From [Phialemoniopsis] sp. UDSM-2020 (Eukaryota; Ascomycota; Sordariomycetes; Thyridiales; Thyridiaceae): a DNA stretch of 64,000 bases. The notes below the pieces were generated by a model. The model had not been told where the DNA came from. It made no database searches and saw nothing but the letters and a program-made list of their open reading frames with translations. Location of the stretch: assembly GCA_018873225.1 (NCBI GenBank), contig JAEILZ010000002.1, forward strand, positions 2,170,001 through 2,234,000, given 5' to 3'. The position numbers and the translations under genes were made by a program. Of this stretch, positions 46,360 through 56,143 are shown piece by piece; within the stretch, counting starts at the first letter, position 1; each line of letters starts with the position of its first letter.

Positions 46360-46445
46360 GCGCAGATCACCCCTACACTGGATGCCAGGATGACGAGGCC
46401 CATAAGTTCAAGCTGATGCTCCTATTGCGCTGGAGTGGGTGAATT
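46360..46445. repeat. Upstream-block repeat, copy 2
   Basis: Second copy of the block at 44985-45070, here upstream of fragment A (minus strand), i.e. the same position relative to a minus-strand gene start. Confidence 0.6.
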
Positions 46446-46528
46446 TCTTGTCAATAGTGTTTATTGAGTGGCGCTTTGGGATTATGTATCCAGTCGCCAA
46501 ACGTAGGAAGGTACTGGGGCTTAGACAG

Positions 46529-46546
46529 ATTATCCCACTACCTAAG
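46529..46546 (+). repeat. 18-bp repeat GATTATCCCACTACCTAA, left copy
   Basis: Its exact reverse complement occurs at 48008-48025, so the pair brackets pseudogene B. A third, mismatched copy in the reverse orientation lies at about 49390-49407. Confidence 0.7.
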
Positions 46547-46799
46547 AGGCAGTTATAAAAAGATATTAACAAGAACCATCCTTCAACTTGGTATCTGGCT
46601 CAATCACTATATTAACTCTATCTGCAAACTTACATGTAAAAGCCACCTACCACCCCTCTGCATTGGAGTTTTGACCTTCTTCTCACCCATCTTTCACCTT
46701 TTCACCTTGTAATATTGTCTTCAAAAAGAAGAAGTCCTTCTCGGCAGAGGCGGCAATGGCGGCAAGTACCACGGCTCCCGCGCTGGCGGTGGCGGCGAC

Positions 46800-47785
46800 G
46801 GCGGCGGCCCCGTGCCTTCCCCCGGCAGCATCACCATTATCCCGACGGCAATAGCAGCAACACTACCACTTCCTCCGGGGGCTGCGCTGTGTCTTGTAGG
46901 GGCAGGAGTCACTGTAGGCAACTGGTGAAGATAAAAAGGCCAATTTTCACCCACCCCTCACTTCTTCTTCAGAACAAAATACATCAATACCAACATTCTT
47001 CTCTTACACCTTTACGGCGGCAACACTACGCTCCCAAGCAGCATCACCTTATTATCTCCGACGGCAACAGTAGGAACACTACCACTCCCCCCGGCGGCAG
47101 CACCATCTTGCTGCCTGAGGGCAGCACCGTGCCTGCGGGCGTCCTGCGCGTCGGCCCCGGCGGCACCACTGTCCTCCCGGGCGGTGGCCAGTTTGTCCTT
47201 CGGGACGAGGGCACCCTCGTCGCTCCCCCCGGCGGCAGCATCACCATCGGTTTTGTGGTGTAAGTCATCAACATGCCTCCATTCGTCTATCTTGATGACA
47301 CTGACATGGTAACAAATAGTGCGGCCACAACCCTCCTCCCCATCGGCGCCACCGTGTCCGTGGCCCGTGCGCCACCACCCCCCCTCGGACGGGGTTATTC
47401 GTTCGCGGCCTGTCGTCCTCGGCAAGGCCTGGCCGGTGCCCGGCGGGTCCGTTGTCGTGGGTGAGACGGGCCTCACCATCGCCGGCGGCCTAACCGCCCC
47501 GGAAACCTTCATGGCCCTGGCCGCGCCGGCCTGAAGGTCGGCAACACCTTCGCACCTTCGCGGCCGGCGGCACCATGCTCCCAAGCGGCACCAATTTCCC
47601 CGACGGCACCTGCCTCCACGGCGGTATCACTTTCACCGGGCGGCACCATACTCCCCGAGGGAGTTGTTCTCCTCGTCGGCACCAGGGTCCGGGCGGAGGT
47701 GACCCTCCCCGGCGGCCAGCTGGCGGAGAAGGAGAAGGACGATGCCCAGATGGGCGGCGGCGGCGACTCGGGCGGCGGGTCTTAA
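46800..47785 (+). pseudogene. Locus B: frameshifted paralog of the hexapeptide-repeat gene
   Basis: Plus-strand copy, inverted relative to the intact gene at 48267-49127. Recognisable blocks: PGGSTILLPEGSTVPAG...GGTTVLPGGGQFVLRDEG, SITIGFVV followed by a GTAAGT intron, LLPIGATVSVARAP (compare LPLGTIVSVVRAA), VPGGSVVVGETGLTIAGG, GGTMLPSGTNFPDGT, and the ending GTRVRAEVTLPGGQLAEKEK. These lie in different frames, so at least three frameshifts occur (near 47385, 47530 and 47645). No ATG precedes the first block; the open frame starts only with TTG. The 55-bp segment at 46828-46882 is repeated imperfectly at 47039-47096, an internal duplication. Confidence 0.75.
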
Positions 47786-47799
47786 TCTTTTTACTCGTT

Positions 47800-48266
47800 T
47801 TCATGCTGTCTCTTTGTCATAGGTTTTTCTTTGCTAAAAACGATCTGGTATTCAATCTTCTTTGCTGCAATGCTGTACGTGATGCGTACCTGACTGGAAT
47901 CAGTGTAAATTGAGAATCAAGATGCTGGAATCTCAACAAAACCACGTGGCCACTATGACGTTCTATTCCATGTGGAAAGCTGTAAAGGCCATTCCTGCGA
48001 CTACTCATTAGGTAGTGGGATAATCACCAAACGTCATAGTTTTTGGCGGCAACTTTCACATGGAACAGTTAGACTGAAAGCAGGCAACCTTTCATATTTG
48101 GCAGCTAAACCTCTGCCAGTGCTGGGTTCATATGACCTCGTAATAACGCCCTAAACCGTTGCGAAAACAGATTCCCTTGGATGCCATGCAAGTATGAGAA
48201 AGTCTTTTGAATACCACGCCCCAGCCGCGGACACGAACAAAAGAAAAGGAAAAAAAAAAAACATAA
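47800..48266. other. Intergenic between loci B and C
   Basis: Convergent 3' ends of the inverted paralogs; contains the right copy of the 18-bp repeat and a poly-A run at 48250-48262. Confidence 0.5.
48008..48025 (-). repeat. 18-bp repeat, right (inverted) copy
   Basis: TTAGGTAGTGGGATAATC, the exact reverse complement of 46529-46546. Confidence 0.7.
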
Positions 48267-49127
48267 CTACTCCTCCTCCTCCTTGATCTTGACCTCCTCC
48301 TTGACCTCCTTCTTGGCCTTCTCCTTCTCCTTCTCGGCCACCTGGCCGCCGGGCAGGGTCACCCCCGCCCGGACCCTGGTGCCGGCCGGGATTGTGATGC
48401 CGACGGGGAGGACGGTGCCCCGAGGGAGCTCGGTGCCGCCAGGGAAAGTGATGCCCCCAGGGAGAACAGTGTCGACGGGGAGAACGGTCCCACCTGGGAA
48501 GCTGGTGCCGTTGGGGAGAATGGTGCCGGCCGCCACGAGGGCGTCACCGCTGCCCAACGAAAGGCCCGCGGAGGGCACCATGAAGCCGCCGGGAATGATG
48601 ACGCCGGCCGGGGGGACGGTCCAGCCGCCCTCACCAATGATGGTGAGGGCACCGGTGGGGACGCTGACTGGGCAATTGTCGGGGAGAATGATGCCGCCCG
48701 CTGGGACGACCCACGGTGCCAGAAGCGACACCGCGCGGGTGGTGATGCCGTCTGCGGCGACCGCCGCGCGGACAACAGACACAATGGTGCCCAAGGGGAG
48801 GTTCACTACCGGGACACTGATGTTTAATTAGCCATGATCAAGAGGAGATAGACAGCAGTTGGGAACTTGCCTCAGTGGTGCTCCAAAGGAGCCGTGGATG
48901 ATGATGTTGTCGCCGGGGGGAGCCGAGAGGACACCAGCGCCCCGAAGGACGACCATGCCGCCGCCGAGGATGAGGGCACCCTCCCGCAGAACAGCACCAC
49001 CCGCGAGGGTGATGCTGCCCGAGGGCAGAGTGATGGTGCTGCCGCCGGGGACGGCCATGGGGTTGCCCCCCGCGAGGAAAAGGGTGATGCCGCCGCCGGG
49101 GAGAGTGATGGTGATGCCGCCTGGCAT
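48267..49127 (-). CDS. Locus C: hexapeptide-repeat (putative beta-helix) protein
   Basis: Intact member of the local family. Two exons, complement(join(48267..48816, 48871..49127)), 268 residues. The intron uses a GC donor (AG|GCAAGT) and a CAG acceptor. The ATG at 49127 is the first possible one; the open frame before it begins with TTG. Residues 1-80 are Gly/Pro/Thr/Ile-rich (PGGITITLPGGGITLFLAGG). Residues 183-242 are ten uninterrupted hexapeptides of pattern G-T-x-(L/F/I)-P-x (GTILPN, GTSFPG, GTVLPV, DTVLPG...). This spacing, with a small residue two before each aliphatic one, matches the left-handed beta-helix rule. The last 22 residues are Lys/Glu only. No signal peptide. Two introns lie in the 5' untranslated region. 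Function unknown; not collagen (no strict G-X-Y). Confidence 0.72.
48348..48527 (-). repeat. 18-bp coding tandem repeat, ten hexapeptide units
   Basis: DNA period of 18 bp encoding residues 183-242 of locus C. Copies differ at many third positions, so selection has acted on the protein rather than recent slippage producing the array. Confidence 0.7.
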
Positions 49128-49135
49128 TTTCAATT

Positions 49136-49214
49136 CTACTTATATCAACGTGTTAGTACCATTCCCGCTCGAGTGTCGTAGTAGGAAGGACTAGTGTACT
49201 GCAAGCATACTTAC
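49136..49214 (-). other. 5'-UTR intron 2 of locus C
   Basis: GTAAGTATG donor at 49214, perfect branch point TACTAAC at 49152-49158 (minus strand), and a TAG acceptor just before the ATG exon. Confidence 0.6.
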
Positions 49215-49268
49215 GAGTTTAACGGCCCGGGGCCGACGAGAGTGCAAACAGAGGGAGAGAGGATCGAG

Positions 49269-49322
49269 CTAGTGAAGAGTGTCAGGACCAGTGTGTTTCA
49301 AGATACTGACCATGCAACTTAC
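49269..49322 (-). other. 5'-UTR intron 1 of locus C
   Basis: GTAAGT donor after a TTTTT run, CTGAC branch-like site, CTAG acceptor. No ATG occurs in the flanking exons, so it lies in untranslated RNA. Confidence 0.5.
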
Positions 49323-49937
49323 AAAAAGGTGAAGAAAAAGTGATATCGAAAACCCACTCAAAAAAGAGACAGACTTTAGACGCTCAAAGGTAGGCAGTGG
49401 GATAATCCTCATTCGGGACTCAGCATTCAATATGCAATCAAGACTCCAGTGTACAGTCCATTTTAGTCCCTGCCTCTGCCTTTGCCTGCTGATTTTCCAT
49501 TTTCAGTTTAAGTAAATATCTTTTATTATAGCAAAGGAGTTATCTAAAGCTATACCTAAACTTTAATTTTGAATATATCAGATCTGTATTAAGTGTTCTC
49601 TCTTCTCTTATTACCTACAGAGCAAAGGACTAACAAGAATCTAGTGGGTCACATTTCATTATCTCCCCTAAGCTGCAAGGTCTACTTTATATTGTAGGTA
49701 TGACCTCAACAATTTATTATGAATTAATTGGACCGACCGGTCAACCACTGGATGCAACAGGCAATCCAGCTCTGTACACTCAGTAAGTTTTCAAGCTTTA
49801 GAGAGCCATGTAGAATCATTTGTAACAGGTCAAAGCAGTGTCTATTTCTATATGCTCTGTGAAAATTCTCCTCTTCTGCAGCTGACTAGTATCAGCTCTT
49901 TCCAATCTTTATCCAATTCTTGTCTCTCAAGCTTCTT
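49323..49937. other. AT-rich intergenic region
   Basis: Promoter of locus C (carrying the third, imperfect 18-bp motif near 49390) followed by an AT-rich tract (49490-49760). No transposon protein was recognised; the tract may be a relic. Confidence 0.5.
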
Positions 49938-51598
49938 CTACAGGGTGTAGCGGAAGTCAGGGTGACGGTCACCCTTGGCACCCTGCTGGATCAGCCTCTC
50001 GCGCTCCTCAATGCTCATAGCATCGCGCTGCTTGTTGATACGGCGCAGAAGGTACCACATGAGAGCGTAGCCGCAGCCACCAGTGATCATAGTAGCCATG
50101 GAGACAGCACCGCCAACCAAGTAGCGGCCATCAGAGGCAACAATACGGTAGATCTGACCAGCCATGATTCCAGAGCTGTTTCCAACAGTCTGCTGGAGAC
50201 CAATAGCGGTAGCACGCTTGAAGTATCCAGCGTTGCTGTTGCTGACCCAGGTGACGTTCAGACCGACAACAACATAGATACCGGTAGCCGTGAGGAAAGT
50301 GGCCAGATAAAGAGGGCCAGTCGATTTCATGTTAAGGCTGATCATCATAGCATAGCCGATCACTGTGATCAGAGCTGCAGGAACCATGAACACAGCTCGC
50401 TTGTTGGTGCGATCAGAGAAGTATGAGATGACGAGATAGAAGACCGACGCCCAGATGTAGACAGGCTAAAGTACGAGATTAGCGAAAAGTTTCTATATTG
50501 GCGGAGGGTATTCATGTTGAAACTTACCACCGTGAGTAACTGAGTTTGAATGCTGCTGTGTCCGAATCCCTTGATGATAAGAGGGAGAAAGGTTCCGAAG
50601 CCGAAGGAGCAGGTGTTGGCGCAGAACTGGCAGACGGACGACAACCAGACCTTGGGGTCCTTGAAGGCCAGCTTAACCTCCTCCTTGTCGAAAATCTCAG
50701 ACTCGCCAGCGTAAATCTTGACCTGCTCGGCGCGGACACGCATCAGAGCCTTGTCGTCATCCTTGAGCCACCAGGCGACCTCAAAGGTGTCGGGCAGCAG
50801 GAAGATGGCCGCAATGCCGACGACGATGGAGATGACACCCTCGACGAGGAACAGCCAACGCCAGCCAGCGAGACCCTTGGCACCGTGCAGGCTAGTCAGG
50901 CCATAGGCCAGAAGACCGCCGAAGGCGCCGGACAGGGCGGAGGCGACGAAGAGGTAGGACACGCGACGGGCCTGCTCCTGGGGCTTGTAGAAGGTACTGA
51001 GGTAAAGGGTCAAGCAAGGGAACAGGCCAGACTCGAAAGCACCGAGAAGCAGACGAGTGGCGAGCAGTGCGGCGTAGTTCTGGATGAAGGCGGAGCCGAT
51101 GACCGTGGCACTCCAGGCGATGATGAAGAAGGGAATCAGGCGGCTGGGGCGAGCCTTCTTGAGGACCAGAGAAGCAGGGATTTCGAAGGCGATATAGGTG
51201 ACTGCGCGCAAACACGGTTTATTAGTCAGAGTCCAGAGGCCGAGGCGTCATGCCAGTTCAACATACCATAGAAGACAGTGACGGCAACGTTAAGCTTGCC
51301 AGAGTCCAGGTGCAGATCCTCGGTCATGCCAGCAATAGCAGCGTTACCTATATCGATATTATCAGCTTCGTTCATGTCCAGGCGATTGATCCAAAGGGAA
51401 CGTACCGATGTTGCTTCGGTCGAGGTAGGCGACGAGGAAGAACAACACCATGAGCGGCGCGAGCCAGGTGTCGAGCTTGCGCACCAGCCTCTTCTCAGCC
51501 TGGTGGTCGATCTGGATATCAGATCCAGACAGGTTCGCACGAGGCGACTCGAGGTCGGACGTCTCCTTAACGTCGTGGACGTCCATCTTCTCGCTCAT
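49938..51598 (-). CDS. MFS permease, Dal5/anion:cation symporter family
   Basis: Four exons: complement(join(49938..50465, 50528..51201, 51267..51347, 51406..51598)), 491 residues. The open frame extends past 51598 only from TTG, so the ATG at 51598 is used. Features: QAEKRLVRKLDTWLAPLMVL before TM1, YLDRSNIGNAAIAGM loop, FEIPASLVLKKARPSRLIPF (TM3-4), and RLLLGAFESGLFPCLTLYLS, the ACS-family signature. The second half has WVSNSNAGYFKRATAIGLQQ and TVGNSSGIMAGQIY, and a DRHPDFRYTL tail. These features are typical of transporters for organic acids, nicotinate or similar anions. It is divergent from the Zn2Cys6 regulator, which may control it. Confidence 0.94.
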
Positions 51599-52349
51599 GA
51601 CTAGCGTGATTGGCTTTTTTCTTAGAAGAGAAGGAGGCGAAAGATGTCTGGCAGTCTGTGCAGAGCCTGACAAGAGTATGTCAAGTGTATCTGCTTTTGG
51701 ATGCAGCTCAGAAAACAAAGATGAAGAGCTCGTCCAAACTGTGTAAAGAGTTGTGATCCCCAGATGAATTTCCAGGTTGCAACATTCGGTCAGGATCTTA
51801 TATCAGAGGTGTGGTATCTCCCCATGGGCACACTTGTGATTAGGAAACACGCTAGTTGCTTTCTGATGTCTTCATGCCTATCTCTGCAATTCCCGACCGT
51901 CGGTAAATGGGTCCCTGGATCCGTCTGATTAGTCCGCATCATCCATGCTCAGTCCTAATCAGCCGACGGTGTGTGGCCATTTTGGGTGGGATGGCCCAGA
52001 CTCGCTCCACCCGTATCAAGGCGTGGATACCGAGTCATGTCGAGAGGCACGGAAATAGCGGGGAAATTGCTACTCTACTGTCCTTGGCGTCGGCTTTTTG
52101 CACGGCAATGTGATCCTCTTTAGCTCTGGTGTGGAACGCGAGTCGGGCAAATTTAGTTCGGACCCTTGAGCTTCGCTCTTCAGTCCGATCTCTTGATATC
52201 TCTTCATCCGACTATCAAGAACTATCCCTCGCCCCAGTTTCACCCCCACAGAAGTTTCAAATACCGCTGGATTCCCCAAATTACCGATCACGACCCCAGA
52301 GTCCGAACTACACAACGGACCATATTCAGGCCATCGGATTGTCAGCGAA
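51599..52349. promoter_or_regulatory. Divergent promoter of the permease and the Zn2Cys6 regulator
   Basis: 751 bp between start codons, with a nested dyad in the middle (51896-51970). No gene-like frame. Confidence 0.6.
51896..51970. promoter_or_regulatory. Nested dyad: ACCGTCGG...CTGATTAG...CTAATCAG...CCGACGGT
   Basis: Outer arms at 51896-51903 and 51963-51970 are exact 8-bp inverted repeats. Inner arms at 51925-51932 and 51955-51962 are also exact 8-bp inverted repeats. The left arm extends to CCGACCGTCGG (CCG-N5-CGG). Spacing and CGG content suit a Zn2Cys6 dimer or a dimer pair. Confidence 0.5.
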
Positions 52350-54820
52350 ATGAGTGGCTTGGTGCGGAGACGCGACGAAGGGGAAGACAATCGCGAAGAT
52401 GTCGCTCCCCGAAAGAAGAGAGGCCGGCATGCTGCAGTACGTGTTAAGTGTATCCCTCTCAGCATGAACAGACTCTAACCTGAATACAGGCCTGTGATTC
52501 ATGCCATCGGCGAAAACAAAAGGCAAGTTTGCTCTGCTTCGTGCACAAAGCACCTTCACCTATCTGGCTGGGGCCTGGCCTCCACCTAGGCAATGGGATA
52601 ACCCCTTTTTGGAGTTCGAATATTGTCTGGCCTGTTGTTGAGGCCGACCCTGTCGACCGAAATCTCCCTTAGTTGACCTTCCCACTCGAAAAGACAAATA
52701 ATACTAACACCATGTAGTGCGATGGAAGTCGTCCCTGCTTCAATTGCAATCGGCGAGGAGTAGGAGCAAGTTGTGCTTACACCAACCTAAGCTCTTCAAA
52801 TCCCCCAAGGCTCTCATCAGGCGTTGGCAGTGAGCAAAAAATACAGGCGCCGCCACCCGCTCAACCAGTCCGGGGCCCTGGCTCGTCACCAGCAAATGCA
52901 GTGATCACCCCCATCTCGGTCAATATTGACCCTGACACTGTAGATAGCGGTGGACGCGCCCAGTCCATGAGCGACAAGGGAGTCACGCCCAAGACAAGCC
53001 GGCAGAACTCTGGTGACGGCCAGACAGTCTCCGACCCCCCTGAGTACCCTCTGGGAGACCTCTTTCGAAGTCGCGATGCCCCCTCCTTCTTCGGCTCGTC
53101 GTACTTTGGACCGCAGGCGGCGGCCAAGATCATCCAGGCACCTCCTCCCGAGTTGTCGATGGGCATATCCTCCAAAGCCCAGGCTAGCTTCGCCCACTCC
53201 TTCCGGGATGAAGGCGGGCCCTTTTCCCAGATATGGGATCTTCTGGGTATCCTGCCACGCAAGAAGTCAACGGTAGATAGGCTCACCGAGATCTTCTTGT
53301 GTGAGCTCAACTGGACCATCGACGCGGTCAACGCCGATGATTTCCGGCAAAAGTACGAGACCTTCTGGGGCCGCAAATTCGGCTTTGACGAACTTGCCAC
53401 AACCGATCTACGATGGCTAGCCCTCCTTTTTATAGTCCTCGCATATGGTGTGCTTTTAGACTGTCCGAAGCCGCGGAACAAAGAAGTCCAGCGGGAGGTC
53501 CTTGATACGTCGCAGCGTTTCTACTGGGCTGCGCGTCGGGCGATCGTGATCGCACCCACGTTCTACGGAGAGTCTACGGATCTTGTACGCGCAGGAGTAC
53601 TCACTACCCGCTATTTGATATATACTCGCCGTGTCCCGGAGTCATGGCTGACGACTAGCTTTGCTATGCGTATGGCACAAGCTCAAGGCATGCACATCGA
53701 CGGAGAGAGGTGGCGACTCCCTCGTAAGGAGACCGAAACTCGAAGGCGTCTGTGGAGTCATCTCTACAGGCTCGACAAAACTATTGCTTTGGCTTTAGGT
53801 CGGCCTTTTGCCATCGTCGATACGCAATGTCTCGTGAAACAGGCATCGAATGTATGGCTAGACGACATGGACGACGATGAAGCCGCCAATGTTCCGGAGG
53901 CTCCCTTGAGCGAGCCAACATTGAGTGTCTGCAACAGACTTGCACACGATCTAGCCATCATTGTCGGCAAGATTCAAGAGCGCTGTTTCGGTTTGTTCAC
54001 CGTCTCGTACGACACAGTGCTGCAGCTAGACCAAGAAATTGTGCATTGGGAGTCAATGCTACCACCCTACTTCAAGCTCAACAACCCCGACCTGTCGCTC
54101 GACAATGAGCGGCCTTTCCTGGTGTGGAACAGATTGCACCTGCACAGCATGTACCACTTCGCCAGAGTCACCCTCCACCGACCGTTCTTGCTGCGTCAGT
54201 CCATTACCAACCGTTACCGACACAGCCAAGACATTTGCATCGCCTCGGCTTGTGCGGATCTTGAGATGAGACTCAAGTATTTCAGCCAACCGCTGACTGA
54301 CCGACTAAAATGGACTCTCGGGTCCCACCACCTGTTCAATAGCGCTCTGGTGCTCGGCATCATTGCCGTGCGAGATCCTACCTCTCGACGGTCACTTGCC
54401 ATACTCGAGGACCTAGCCGCGTACTGCGAGATGCAGCGCAACGACGTTTGGGTCAACGAGTTTGCCCTCGCCGAGATCAAAATCGTGGAGCTCTGCCTCA
54501 AGAAGGCAAAGCAACTACGCACCTCAGGACCGTCCACGGGCGCCGGTGGGACGGTCACGCCGCACAACCAGCCAGTATCAGGTCCATCCACACCACATCC
54601 CAATCCCAACTTCGTGCCTGAGCCTGCGGAGCCGAGCTTGATCTCTGAAGGATCAGTCATGGATCCGCTATCAGTGAACTTTGGTCTGCAGGGAGGCTAC
54701 GGCATGCCGAACAACCCAATGATGTGGGATGACGCTTCTTTCTTCTTCCCTGAGTCATCCGACATTCTGCAGTGGGAACATGTGTTGAACTCGATCACAC
54801 ACGATCACATGCCCGCCTAG
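52350..54820 (+). CDS. Zn2Cys6 transcription factor with fungal-specific TF domain
   Basis: Three exons: join(52350..52442, 52490..52522, 52718..54820), 742 residues. The DNA-binding cluster is split by two introns: VRACDSCHRRKQK / CDGSRPCFNCNRRGVGASC, giving C-x2-C-x6-C-x5-C-x2-C-x8-C. The second intron (195 bp) uses a GC donor (AAG|GCAAGT) with a TACTAAC branch point; no GT donor keeps the frame. A disordered Ser/Pro region follows, then the middle-homology region (about 250-540) with RRRLWSHLYRLDKTIALALG and GRPFAI, the classical Fungal_trans core. A Pro-rich acidic C-terminus may activate. It is divergent from the permease and convergent with the FAH-family gene, so it is probably a local pathway regulator. 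Confidence 0.95.
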
Positions 54821-55095
54821 GCTGGTCACCAAGCTGGATAGGGTATGAATTGTATCACAAGATAGGACAGGGGTGTGAAATCCCGCGTGTAAATATACCA
54901 CCGTTGAACTATGCTTCAATACAGCGTTCAAACAATTTATCCTGTGAGTTATGCACTCATGGGTATGTTCTCGTCGATACTCTCTTTTGCAAGTCAAAAG
55001 ACTGCAAATGAAGGCTCGAACAAATTAGGAAGATGATTTTGTTTGTCTATAAACAATGCTACTGATGCTATTTCAAATCTATGTATGCCGTACCC

Positions 55096-56143
55096 TTAAA
55101 CGCCATTCGCATGCACACCGTTGCCATTCGCCTGCTTCGCGCTGTTCTCGTAGACGACCTTGTTGACCAAGCTGCCGACGCCGTGCGACACGACGATCCG
55201 CAGGTCGTCGTTGGGCTGCAGGAAGACGGGCGGCGTCCTGCTGACGCCAATGCCGTGCGGGGTGCCGGTCATGATGACCGTGCCCGGGGCAAGCGTCGTG
55301 CCCTGCGACAAATAGGCCACGATCTCGGCGATGCTGAAGATCATGTCGTCGCCGCGGCCCTCCTGCATGACCTCGCCGTTGAGCACCGTCTTGATCTCGA
55401 CGACGCTCGGGTCCGGGATGCTCTTGGTCGAGACGATGCAGGGGCCGATGGGCGCGAAGCCGTCGAACCCCTTGCCGAAGCCCCACTGCGCGCCGTGGAA
55501 CTGGTGCTTGCGCGCCGTGACGTCGTTGGAGCTCGTGTAGCCCAGGACGTAATCGAGCGCTTCGCCGACGGGCACGTTGCGCGCCTCCCTGCCGATGACG
55601 ATGGCGAGCTCGGCCTCGTAGTCGGCCTGGCCGTCGGTGGCCTGCTCGGGGATGACGAGGGGCGCGTTGGGGTGGCCGAGGCAGGTGGACGGCTTGAAGA
55701 AGAGCGTGGGGTGGTCGGGCAGCTCGAGGTTCATCTCGCGCGCGTGGTTGCGGTAGTTGAGGCCGATGCAGCGGATGGTGCCGACCTCCTGGGCCGTCAG
55801 GGGGGCGAGCAGCCTCTCGACGGTGAGGGTCTTGTCCGTGGGCTCGGCGGACAGGTCGAGCGCCGAGGAGCCGGTGAAGGCGCGGACGGTGACGGGCTGG
55901 TTCAGCGCGAGGGCAGCGCCGACTGTTATGAGGTATTAGCAAGTCTGGATCACAGGATCTTGGGGAACAGTGGTGCAACTTACTGTCCAAAGTGTTGTCC
56001 TCCGGCTCACCGACATGCTCGCGGCCATCCTCCTTTGCGACAAACCGAACCAGTCGGTTCCAGCGCTGAAAACAACTGTTAGCTTGCTGACGACGAAATA
56101 GTTGAATTGTTTGCTCGTTAGAATAACTTACTGTTGAAACCAT
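55096..56143 (-). CDS. Fumarylacetoacetate hydrolase-family protein
   Basis: Three exons: complement(join(55096..55922, 55984..56065, 56132..56143)), 306 residues. The first coding exon is only 12 bp (MVST). Motifs of the FAH superfamily: IRCIGLNYRNHAREM, PTLFFKPSTCLGHPNAP, the metal site EAELAIVIGREARNVP, GYTSSNDVTARKHQF, KGFDGFAPIGPCIVS and the ending LAPGTVIMTGTPHGIGVSRT. Such enzymes cleave C-C bonds in acylpyruvates and related 2-keto acids (ring-cleavage products, oxaloacetate). Proximity to the organic-anion permease and the Zn2Cys6 factor suggests a small catabolic module; the substrate is not determined. Confidence 0.94.

Noticed and set aside
46715..47263. 182-codon plus-strand frame as an intact gene at locus B
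   Set aside because: Begins with TTG, its first 90 codons are low-complexity Arg/His/Gln text, and the downstream homologous blocks fall in other frames; treated as a pseudogene.
55079..56143. 354-codon minus-strand frame in the FAH-family gene
   Set aside because: Reads through introns and then out of frame as Arg/Pro/Ala-rich text; the spliced model carries all family motifs.
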